The notes under the pieces were generated by a model that worked only from the letters and a program-made list of their open reading frames with translations, was not told where the DNA came from and made no database searches. Of a DNA stretch of 64,000 bases, positions 52,101 through 64,000 are shown piece after piece. The position numbers and the translations under genes were made by a program. This DNA is from Eurosta solidaginis. Its lineage: Eukaryota > Arthropoda > Insecta > Diptera > Tephritidae. The DNA is taken from positions 124,001-188,000 of the forward strand of contig NW_027137027.1 of NCBI RefSeq assembly GCF_040869045.1, read 5' to 3'. Positions within the stretch are counted from its first letter, which is position 1; the number at the start of each line of letters is the position of its first letter.

Positions 52101-55100
52101 TTGTATTGGCTTGTGGAATAATATACACATAAAATCCTATAATCTGCAAAAACAAAATCGATTCTATCTTGCTTGGTTCAATAGATATGGACACTTATCC
52201 CTTTTAGTCGGTTAGCCCCACCCATAATAGATATGGGCACTTATCTCTTTTAGTCGGTTAATCCCATCCACTTTGACGTAGAAATTGAACTGTTAACGAT
52301 AGAACCTTATATCAGCTTTTGAATTAATATACACACAAAAACCTATCATCTGCAAAAATAAAATTGATTCTGTCTTGCTTGGTTCAATAGATATGGACAC
52401 TTATCCCTTTTAGTCGGTTAACCCCACCCACAACAGATATGGACACTTATCCCTTTTAGTCGGTTAATCCCATCCACTTTGACGTAGAAATTGAACCGTT
52501 AACGATAGAACCTTGTATCAGCTTTTGAATTAATATACACATAAAAACCTATCTACTGCAAAAATAAAATCGATTCTGTCTTGCTTGGTTCAATAGATAT
52601 GGACACTTATCCCTATTAGTCGGTTAACCCCACCCAGTATGACGTAGAAATTGAACCGTTAGCGATAGAACCTTGGATCAGCTTGTGGATTAATATACAC
52701 ATAAAAACCTACCACCTGCAGAAATAAAATCGATTCTGTCTTGCTTGGTTCAATAGATTTGTATACTTATCCCTTTTAGTCGGTTAACCCCACCCACAAT
52801 ATATGTGGACACTTATCCCTTTTAGTCGGTTAACCCCATCCACTTTGACGTAGAAATTGAACCGTTAACAATAGAACCTTGTATCAGCTTTTGAATTAAT
52901 ACACACATAAAAACCTATCATCTGCAAAAACAAAATCGATTCTATCTTGCTTGGTTCAATAGATATGGACACTTATCCCTTTTAGTCGGTTAACCCTACC
53001 CAGTATGACGTAGAAATTGAACCGTTAGCGATAGAACCTTGGATCAGCTTGTGGATTAATATACACATAAAAACCTATCATCTGCAAAAATTAAATCGAT
53101 CCTGTCTTGCTTGGTTCAATAGATATGGACACTTATCCCTTTTAGTCGGTTAACCCCACCCACAACAGATATGGACACTTATCCCTTTTAGTCGGTTAAT
53201 CCCATCAACTTTGACGTATAAATTGAACCGTTAACGATAGAACCTTGTATCAGCTTTTGAATTGATATACACATAAAAACCTATCTACTGCAAAAATAAA
53301 ATCGATTCTGTCTTGCTTGGTTCAATAGATATGGACACTTATCCCTATTAGTCGGTTAACCCCACCCAGTATGACGTAGAGATTGAACCGTTAGCGATAG
53401 AACCTTAAATCAGCTTGTGGATTAATACACACAAAAAAACCTACCATCTGCAAAAATAAAATCGATTCTGTCTTGCTTGGTTCAATAGATATGGACATTT
53501 ATCCCTTTTAGTCGGATAACCCCACCCAGTATGACGTAGAAATTGAACCGATAGCGATAGAACCTTGGATCAGCTTGTGTATTAATATACACATAAAAAC
53601 CTACCACCCGCAGAACTAAAATCGATTCTGTCTTGCTTGGTTCAATAGATTTGTATACTTATCCCTATTAGTCGGTTAACCCCACCCACAATATATGTGG
53701 ACACTTATCCCTTTTAGTCGGTTAACCCCATCCACTTTGACGTAGAAATTGAACCGTTAACAATAGAACCTTGTATCAGCTTTTGAATTAATACACACAT
53801 AAAAACCTATCATCTGCAAAAACAAAATCGATTTTATCTTGCTTGGTTCAATAGATATGGACACTTATCCCTTTTAGTTGGTTAACCCGACCCAGTATGA
53901 CGTAGAAATTGAACCGTTAGCGATAGAACCTTGGATCAGCTTGTGGATTAATATACACATAAAAACCTACCATCTGCAAAAATAAATTCGATTCTGTTTT
54001 GCTTGGTTCAATAGATATGGGCACTTATCCCTTTTAGTCGGTTAACCCCACCCACAATAGATATGGACACTTATCCCTTTTAGTCGGTTAACCCCATCCA
54101 CTTTGACGTAGAAATTGAACCCTTAACGATAGAACCTTTTATCAGCTTCTGAATTAATATACACATAAAAACCTATCATCTGCAAAAACAAAATCGATTC
54201 TATCTTGCTTGGTTCAATAGATATGGACACTTATCCCTTTTAGTCGGTTAGCCCCACCCATAATAGATATGGGCACTTATCCCTTTTAGTCGGTTAATCC
54301 CATCCACTTTGACGTAGAAATTGAACTGTTAACGATAGAACCTTATATCAGCTTTTGAATTAATATACACATAAAAACCTATCATCTGCAAAAATAAAAT
54401 TGATTCTGTCTTGCTTGGTTCAATAGATATGGACACTTATCCCTTTTAGTCGGTTAACCCCACCCACAATAGATATGGACACTTATCCCTTTTAGTCGGT
54501 TAACCCCATCCACTTTGACGTAGAAATTGAACCGTTAACGATAGAACCTTGTATCAGCTTTTGAATTAATATACACATAAAAACCTATCATCTGCAAAAA
54601 CAAAATCGATTCTATCTTGCTTGGTTCAATAGATATGGACACTTATCCCTTTTATTCGGTTAACCCTACCCACTTTGACGTAGAAATTGAACCGTTAACG
54701 ATAGAACCATGGATAAGCCTGTGGATTAATGTACACATAAAAACCTACCATCTGCAAAAATAAAATCGATTCTGTCTTGCTTGGTTCAATAGATATGGAC
54801 ACTTATCCCTTTTAGTCGGTTAACCCTACCCAGTATTACGTAGAAATTGAACCGTTAACGATAGAACCTTGGATCAGCTTGTGGATTAATATACACATAA
54901 AAACCTACCACCTGCAAAAATAAAATCGATTCTGTCTTGCTTGGTTCAATAGATATGGACACTTATCCCTTTTAGTCGGTTAACCCAAACCACTATAACG
55001 TAGAAATTGAACCGTTAACGATAGAACCTTGGGTCAGCTTGTGGATTAATATATACATAAAAACCTACCATCTGCAAAAATAAAATCGATTCTGTCTTGC

Positions 55101-58100
55101 TTGGTTCAATAGATATGGACACTTATCCCTTTTAGTCGGTTAACCCCACCCAGTATAACGTAGAAATTGAACCGTTAGCGATAGAACCTTGTGTTGGCTT
55201 GTGGAATAATATACACATAAAATCCTATCATCTGCAAAACAAAATCGATTCTATCTTGCTTGGTTCAATAGATATGGACACTTATCCCTTTTAGTCGGTT
55301 AGCCCCACCCATAATAGATATGGGCACTTATCCCTTTTAGTCGGTTAATCCCATCCACTTTGACGTAGAAATTGAACTGTTAACGATAGAACCTTATATC
55401 AGCTTTTTAATTAATATACACATAAAAACCTATCATCTGCAAAAATAAAATTGATTCTGTCTTGCTTGGTTCAATAGATATGGACACTTATCCCTTTTAG
55501 TCGGTTAACCCCACCCACAACAGATATGGACACTTATCCCTTTTAGACGGTTAATCCCATCCACTTTGACGTAGAAATTGAACCGTTAAAGATAGAACCT
55601 TGTATCAGCTTTTGAATTAATATACACATAAAAACCTATCTACTGCAAAAATAAAATCGATTCTGTCTTGCTTGGTTCAATAGATATGGACACTTATACC
55701 TATTAGTCGGTTAACCCCACCCAGTATGACGTAGAGATTGAACCATTAGCGATAGAACCTTGGATCAGCTTGTGGATTAATATACACAAAAAAACCTACC
55801 ATCTGCAAAAATAAAATCGATTCTGTCTTGCTTGGTTCAATAGATATGGACACTTATCCCTTTTAGTCGGATAACCCCACCCAGTATGACGTAGAAATTG
55901 AACCGTTAGCGATAGAACCTTGGATCAGCTTGTGTATTAATATACACATAAAAACCTACCACCCGCAGAACTAAAATCGATTATGTCTTGCTTGGTTCAA
56001 TAGATTTGTATACTTATCCCTTTTAGTCGGTTAACCCCACCCACAATATATGTGGACACTTATCCCTTTTAGTCGGTTAACCCCATCCACTTTGACGTAG
56101 AAATTGAACCGTTAACAATAGAACCTTGTATCAGCTTTTGAATTAATACACACATAAAAACCTATCATCTGCAAAAAAAAAATCGATTCTATCTTGCTTG
56201 GTTCAATAGATATGGACACTTATCCCTTTTAGTTGGTTAACCCGACCCAGTATGACGTAGAAATTGAACCGTTAGCGATAGAACCTTGGATCAGCTTGTG
56301 GATTAATATACACATAAAAACCTACCATCTGCAAAAATAAATTCGATTCTGTTTTGCTTGGTTCAATAGATATGGGCACTTATCCCTTTTAGTCGGTTAA
56401 CCCCATCCACTTTGACGTAGAAATTGAACCGTTAACGATAGAACCTTTTATCAGCTTCTGAATTAATATACACATAAAAACCTATCATCTGCAAAAACAA
56501 AATCGATTCTATCTTGCTTGGTTCAATAGATATGGACACTTATCCCTTTTAGTCGGTTAGCCCCACCCATAATAGATATGGGCACTTATCCCTTTTAGTC
56601 GGTTAATCCCATCCACTTTGACGTAGAAATTGAACCGTTAACGATAGAACCTTGTATCAGCTTTTGAATTAATATACACATAAAAACCTATCTACTGCAA
56701 AAATAAAATCGATTCTGTCTTGCTTGGTTCAATAGATATGGACACTTATCCCTTTTAGTCGGTTAACCCCACCCAGTATAACGTAGAAATTGAACCGTTA
56801 GCGATAGAACCTTGTATTGGCTTGTGGAATAATATACACATAAAATCCTATCATCTGCAAAAAAAAAAATCGATTCTATCTTGCTTGGTTCAATAGATAT
56901 GGACACTTATCCCTTTTAGTCGGTTAGCCCCACCCACAATAGATATGGACACTTATCCCTTTTAGTCGGTTAACCCCACCCAGTATTACGTAGAAATTGA
57001 ACCGTTAACGATAGAACCTTGGATCAGCTTGTGGATTAATATACACATAAAAACCTACCATCTGCAAAAATAAAATCGATTCTGTCTTGCTTGGTTCAAT
57101 AGATATGGACACTTATCCCTTTTAGTCGGTTAACCCAAACCACTATAACGTAGAAATTGAACCCTTAACGATAGAACCTTGGGTCAGCTTGTGGATTAAT
57201 ATATACATAAAAACCTACCATCTGCAAAAATAAAATCGATTCTGTCTTGCTTGGTTCAATAGATATGGACACTTATCCCTTTTAGTCGGTTAACCCCATC
57301 CACTTTGACGTAGAAATTGAACCGTTAACGATAGAACCTTTTATCAGCTTCTGAATTAATATACACATAAAAAGCTATCATCTGCAAAAACAAAATTGAT
57401 TCTATCTTACTTGGTTCAATAGATATGGACACTTATCCCTTTTAGTCGGTTAGCCCCACCCATAATAGATATGGGCGCTTATCCCTTTTAGTCGGTTAAT
57501 CCCATCCACTTTGACGTAGAAATTGAACTGTTAACGATAGAACCTTATATCAGCTTTTGAATTAATATACACATAAAAACCTATCATCTGCAAAAATAAA
57601 ATTGATTCTGTCTTGCTTGGTTCAATAGATATGGACACTTATCCCTTTTAGTCGGTTAACCCCACCCACAATAGATATGGACACTTATCCCTTTTAGTCG
57701 GCTAACCCCATCCACTTTGACGTAGAAACTGAACCGTTAACGATAGAACCATGGATAAGCCTGTGGATTAATATACACAAAAAAACCTATCATCTGCAAA
57801 AATAAAATCGATTCTGTCTTGCTTGGTTCAATAGATATGGACACTTATCCCTTTTAGTCGGTTAACCCCACCCAGTATTACGTAGAAATTGAACCGTTAA
57901 CGATAGAACCTTGGATCAGCTTGTGGATTAATATACACATAAAAACCTACCACCTGCAAAAATAAAATCGATTCTGTCTTGCTTGGTTCAATAGATATGG
58001 ACACTTATCCCTTTTAGTCGGTTAACCCAAACCACTATAACGTAGAAATTGAACCGTTAGCGATAGAACCTTGTATCAGCTTTTGAATTAATATACACAT

Positions 58101-61100
58101 AAAAACCTATCATCTGCAAAAACAAAATCGATTCTATCTTGCTTGGTTCAATAGATATGGACACTTATCCCTTTTATTCGGTTAACCCTACCCACTTTGA
58201 CGTAGAAACTGAACCGTTAACGATAGAACCATGGATAAGCCTGTGGATTAATATACACAAAAAAACCTATCATCTGCAAAAATAAAATCGATTCTGTCTT
58301 GCTTGGTTCAATAGATATGGACACTTATCCCTTTTAGTCGGTTAACCCCACCCAGTATTACGTAGAAATTGAACCGTTAACGATAGAACCTTGGATCAGC
58401 TTGTGGATTAATATACACATAAAAACCTACCACCTGCAAAAATAAAATCGATTCTGTCTTGCTTGGTTCAATAGATATGGACACTTATCCCTTTTAGTCG
58501 GTTAACCCAAACCACTATAACGTAGAAATTGAACCGTTAACGATAGAACCTTGGGTCAGCTTGTGGATTAATATATACATAAAAACCTACCATCTGCAAA
58601 AATAAAATCGATTCTGTCTTGCTTGGTTCAATAGATATGGACACTTATCCCTTTTAGTCGGTTAACCCCACCCAGTATAACGTAGAAATTGAACCGTTAG
58701 CGACAGAACCTTGTATTGGCTTGTGGAATAATATACACATAAAATCCTATCATCTGCAAAAACAAAATCGATTCTATCTTGCTTGGTTCAATAGATATGG
58801 ACACTTATCCCTTTTAGTCGGTTAGCCCCACCCATAATAGATATGGGCACTTATCTCTTTTAGTCGGTTAATCCCATCCACTTTGACGTAGAAATTGAAC
58901 TGTTAACGATAGAACCTTATATCAGCTTTTGAATTAATATACACATAAAAACCTATCATCTGCAAAAATAAAATTGATTCTGTCTTGCTTGGTTCAATAG
59001 ATATGGACACTTATCCCTTTTAGTCGGTTAACCCCACCCACAACAGATATGGAAACTTATCCCTTTTAGTCGGTTAATCCCATCCACTTTGACGTAGAAA
59101 TTGAACCGTTAACGATAGAACCTTGTATCAGCTTTTGAATTAATATACACATAAAAACCTATCTACTGCAAAAATAAAATCGATTCTGTCTTGCTTGGTT
59201 CAATAGATATGGACACTTATCCCTATTAGTCGGTTAACCCCACCCAGTATGACGTAGAAATTGAACCGTTAGCGATAGAACCTTGGATCAGCTTGTGGAT
59301 TAATATACACATAAAAACCTACCACCTGCAGAAATAAAATCGATTATGTCTTGCTTGGTTCAATAGATTTGTATACTTATCCCTTTTAGTCGGTTAACCC
59401 CACCCACAATATATGTGGACACTTATCCCTTTTAGTCGGTTAACCCCATCCACTTTGACGTAGAAATTGAACCGTTAACAATAGAACCTTGTATCAGCTT
59501 TTGAATTAATACACACATAAAAACCTATCATCTGCAAAAACAAAATCGATTCTATCTTGCTTGGTTCAATAGATATGGACACTTATCCCTTTTAGTCGGT
59601 TAACCCTACCCAGTATGACGTAGAAATTGAACCGTTAGAGATAGAACCTTGGATCAGCTTGTGGATTAATATACACATAAAAACCTATCATCTGCAAAAA
59701 TTAAATCGATCCTGTCTTGCTTGGTTCAATAGATATGGACACTTATCCCTTTTAGTCGGTTAACCCCACCCACAACAGATATGGACACTTATCCCTTTTA
59801 GTCGGTTAATCCCATCAACTTTGACGTAGAAATTGAACCGTTAACGATAGAACCTTGTATCAGCTTTTGAATTGATGTACACATAAAAACCTATCTACTG
59901 CAAAAATAAAATCGATTCTGTCTTGCTTGGTTCAATAGATATGGACACTTATCCCTATTAGTCGGTTAACCCCACCCAGTATGACGTAGAGATTGAACCC
60001 TTACCGATAGAACCTTAAATCAGCTTGTGGATTAATATACACAAAAAAACCTACCATCTGCAAAAATAAAATCGATTCTGTCTTGCTTGGTTCAATAGAT
60101 ATGGACACTTATCCCTTTTAGTCGGATAACCCCACCCAGTATGACGTAGAAATTGAACCGATAGCGATAGAACCTTGGATCAGCTTGTGTATTAATATAC
60201 ACATAAAAACCTACCACCCGCAGAACTAAAATCGATTCTGTCTTGCTTGGTTCAATAGATTTGTATACTTATCCCTTTTAGTCGGTTAACCCCACCCACA
60301 ATATATGTGGACACTTATCCCTTTTAGTCGGTTAACCCCATCCACTTTGACGTAGAAATTGAACCGTTAACAATAGAACCTTGTATCAGCTTTTGAATTA
60401 ATACACACATAAAAACCTATCATCTGCAAAAACAAAATCGATTCTATCTTGCTTGGTTCAATAGATATGGACACTTATCCCTTTTAGTTGGTTAACCCGA
60501 CCCAGTATGACGTAGAAATTGAACCGTTAGCGATAGAACCTTGGATCAGCTTGTGGATTAATATACACATAAAAACCTACCATCTGCAAAAATAAATTCG
60601 ATTCTGTTTTGCTTGGTTCAATAGATATGGGCACTTATCCCTTTTAGTCGGTTAACCCCACCCACAATAGATATGGACACTTATCCCTTTTAGTCGGTTA
60701 AACCCATCCACTTTGACGTAGAAATTGAACCGTTAACGATAGAACCTTTTATCAGCTTCTGAATTAATATACACATAAAAACCTATCATCTGCAAAAACA
60801 AAATCGATTCTATCTTGCTTGGTTCAATAGATATGGACACTTATCCCTTTTAGTCGGTTAGCCCCACCCATAATAGATATGGGCACTTATCCCTTTTAGT
60901 CGGTTAATCCCATCCACTTTGACGTAGAAATTGAACTGTTAACGATAAAACCTTATATCAGCTTTTGAATTAATATACACATAGAAACCTATCATCTGCA
61001 AAAATAAAATTGATTCTGTCTTGCTTGGTTCAATAGATATGGACACTTATCCCTTTTAGTCGGTTAACCCCACCCACAATAGATATGGACACTTATCCCT

Positions 61101-63300
61101 TTTAGTCGGTTAACCCCATCCACTTTGACGTAGAAATTGAACCGTTAACGATAGAACCTTGTATCAGCTTTTGAATTAATATACACATAAAAACCTATCA
61201 TCTGCAAAAACAAAATCGATTCTATCTTGCTTGGTTCAATAGATATGGACACTTATCCCTTTTATTCGGTTAACCCTACCCACTTTGACGTAGAAATTGA
61301 ACCGTTAACGATAGAACCATGGATAAGCCTGTGGATTAATGTACACATAAAAACCTATCATCCGCAAAAATAAAATCGATTCTGTCTTGCTTGGTTCAAT
61401 AGATATGGACACTTATCCCTTTTAGTCGGTTAACCCTACCCAGTATTACGTAGAAATTGAACCGTTAACGATAGAACCTTGGATCAGCTTGTGGATTAAT
61501 ATACACATAAAAACCTACCACCTGCAAAAATAAAATCGATTCTGTCTTGCTTGGTTCAATAGATATGGACACTTATCCCTTTTAGTCGGTTAACCCAAAC
61601 CACTATAACGTAGAAATTGAACCGTTAACGATAGAACCTTGGGTCAGCTTGTGGATTAATATATACATAAAAACCTACCATCTGCAAAAATAAAATCGAT
61701 TCTGTCTTGCTTGGTTCAATAGATATGGACACTTATCCCTTTTAGTCGGTTAACCCCACCCAGTATAACGTAGAAATTGAACCGTTAGCGATAGAACCTT
61801 GTATTGGCTTGTGGAATAATATACACATAAAATCCTATCATCTGCAAAAACAAAATCGATTCTATCTTGCTTGGTTCAATAGATATGGACACTTATCCCT
61901 TTTAGTCGGTTAGCCCCAACCATAATAGATATGGGCACTTATCCCTTTTAGTCGGTTAATCCCATCCACTTTGACGTAGAAATTGAACTGTTAACGATAG
62001 AACCTTATATCAGCTTTTGAATTAATATACACATAAAAACCTATCATCTGCAAAAATAAAATTGATTCTGTCTTGCTTGGTTCAATAGATATGGACACTT
62101 ATCCCTTTTAGTCGGTTAACCCCACCCACAACAGATATGGACACTTATCCCTTTTAGACGGTTAATCCCATCCACTTTGACGTAGAAATTGAACCGTTAA
62201 CGATAGAACCTTGTATCAGCTTTTGAATTAATATACACATAAAAACCTATCTACTGCAAAAATAAAATCGATTCTGTCTTGCTTGGTTCAATAGATATGG
62301 ACACTTATCCCTATTAGTCGGTTAACCCCACCCAGTATGACGTAGAGATTGAACCATTAGCGATAGAACCTTGGATCAGCTTGTGGATTAATATACACAA
62401 AAAAACCTACCATCTGCAAAAATAAAATCGATTCTGCCTTGCTTGGTTCAATAGATATGGACACTTATCCCTTTTAGTCGGATAACCCCACCCAGTATGA
62501 CGTAGAAATTGAACCGTTAGCGATAGAACCTTGGATCAGCTTGTGTATTAATATACACATAAAAACCTACCACCCGCAGAACTAAAATCGATTATGTCTT
62601 GCTTGGTTCAATAGATTTGTATACTTATCCCTTTTAGTCGGTTAACCCCACCCACAATATATGTGGACACTTATCCCTTTTAGTCGGTTAACCCCATCCA
62701 CTTTGACGTAGAAATTGAACCGTTAACAATAGAACCTTGTATCAGCTTTTGAATTAATACACACATAAAAACCTATCATCTGCAAAAACAAAATCGATTC
62801 TATCTTGCTTGGTTCAATAGATATGGACACTTATCCCTTTTAGTTGGTTAACCCGACCCAGTATGACGTAGAAATTGAACCGTTAGCGATAGAACCTTGG
62901 ATCAGCTTGTGGATTAATATACACATAAAAACCTACCATCTGCAAAAATAAATTCGATTCTGTTTTGCTTGGTTCAATAGATATGGGCACTTATCCCTTT
63001 TAGTCGGTTAACCCCACCCACAATAGATATGGACACTTATCCCTTTTAGTCGGTTAACCCCATCCACTTTGACGTAGAAATTGAACCGTTAACGATAGAA
63101 CCTTTTATCAGCTTCTGAATTAATATACACATAAAAACCTATCATCTGCAAAAACAAAATCGATTCTATCTTGCTTGGTTCAATAGATATGGACACTTAT
63201 CCCTTTTAGTCGGTTAGCCCCACCCATAATAGATATGGGCACTTATCCCTTTTAGTCGGTTAATCCCATCCACTTTGACGTAGAAATTGAACCGTTAACA
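52101..63300 (+). repeat. Higher-order repeat domain 4, period 6610 bp
   Basis: Three independent rare variants recur at exactly 6610 bp: TTGTATTGGC at 52101 and 58711, CCCATCAACTTTGACG at 53201 and 59811, and TTGTGTTGGC/TTGTATTGGC at 55189 and 61799. Constant spacing means no net indel over about 3 kb between the copies. The match shifts by about 46 bp near 56390/63020, where one copy has lost or the other gained the 46-bp module, and is lost around 63.3 kb. The value 6610 fits 22x160 + 15x206, an arithmetic fit only. Confidence 0.87.
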
Positions 63301-64000
63301 ATAGAACCTTGTATCAGCTTTTGAATTAATACACACATAAAAACCTATCATTTGCAAAAACAAAATCGATTCTATCTTGCTTGGTTCAATAGATATGGAC
63401 ACTTATCCCTTTTAGTTGGTTAACCCGACCCAGTATGACGTAGAAATTGAACCGTTAGCGATAGAACCTTGGATCAGCTTGTGGATTAATATACACATAA
63501 AAACCTACCATCTGCAAAAATAAAATCGATTCTGTCTTGCTTTGTTCAATAGATATGGACACTTATTCCTTTTAGTCGGTTAACCCCACCCAGTATAACA
63601 TAGAAATTGAACCGTTAGCGATAGAACCTTGTATTGGCTTGTGGAATAATATACACATAAAATCCTATCATCTGCAAAAAAAAAAATCGATTCTATCTTG
63701 CTTGGTTCAATAGATATGGACACTTATCCCTTTTAGTCGGTTAACCCAAACCACTATAACGTAGAAATTGAACCGTTAACGATAGAACCTTGGGTTAGCT
63801 TGTGGATTAATATATACATAAAAACCTACCATCTGCAAAAATAAAATCGATTCCGTCTTGCTTGGTGCAATAGATATGGACACTTATCCCTTTTAGTCGG
63901 TTAACCCCATCCACTTTGACGTAAAAATTGAACCGTTAACGATAGAACCTTTTATCAGCTTCTGAATTAATATACACATAAAAACCTATCATCTGCAAAA

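Larger units (their letters stand above)
51776..64000 (+). repeat. Satellite DNA array, right segment
   Basis: This is the same monomer family in the same orientation, resuming right after the retrotransposon and running off the window edge. The array resumes inside a monomer at the base expected from the target duplication: left flank GATAGAAC, right flank GAACCTTGGG, against GATAGAACCTTGGG in uninterrupted units such as 57170-57183. Subtypes on this side include a unit with ATTGGCTTGTGGAATAATAT (about 52105, 56816, 58715, 61803, 63630; GTTGGC at 55193) and one with ACCACCCGCAGAACT. No gene is visible. Confidence 0.98.

Overview
The window is eukaryotic, non-coding, tandemly repeated DNA interrupted by one recent retrotransposon. 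About 59 kb (1-46722 and 51776-64000) is a head-to-tail satellite array of one AT-rich monomer family, all in the same orientation. Inserted in it, at 46723-51775 on the + strand, is a 5.05-kb LTR retrotransposon of the Ty3/gypsy superfamily. Its features point to the CsRn1 lineage: a tRNA-Trp primer-binding site, a Gag C-H-C-C knuckle, and the order PR-RT-RNaseH-IN with a GPF motif. CsRn1-type elements are known from insects and other invertebrates, so an invertebrate, probably an insect, is the best guess for the host. The species cannot be named from this window. A long homogeneous satellite suggests a centromeric, pericentromeric or other heterochromatic location, which is inference.

Satellite structure. 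The basic unit is 160 bp. A second common unit is 206 bp and differs by a tandem duplication of one 46-bp module (example 336-381 and 382-427). Rarer units carry deletions: about 193 bp (13-bp deletion, ten copies) and 138 bp (22-bp deletion, confined to about 41.0-42.9 kb). Units are arranged in higher-order repeats that change along the window: a period of about 4.17 kb in about 1.0-7.7 kb, with a 320-bp dimer tandemly triplicated at 6781-7740; about 3.31 kb (3.56 kb later) in about 8.1-14.9 kb; about 5.0 kb in about 16.1-40.75 kb; a divergent, irregular stretch at about 40.9-43.1 kb; and an exact 6610-bp period from about 52.1 kb toward 63 kb.

Retrotransposon. It has two 328-bp LTRs that differ at two positions, a perfect 4-bp target duplication (GAAC), a PBS 1 nt after the 5' LTR, a polypurine tract before the 3' LTR, an intact pol frame of about 1047 codons with all catalytic residues, and a gag broken by a frame change at about 47716. 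The apparent cause is a short internal deletion. The element looks young but this copy could not make full-length Gag by itself.

No other protein gene, rRNA, tRNA or CRISPR array is supported. The most interesting content is the evolutionary structure of the array: mixed unit lengths, nested duplications and derived junctions shared between non-adjacent blocks. I found nothing that justifies claiming a new protein-based system.
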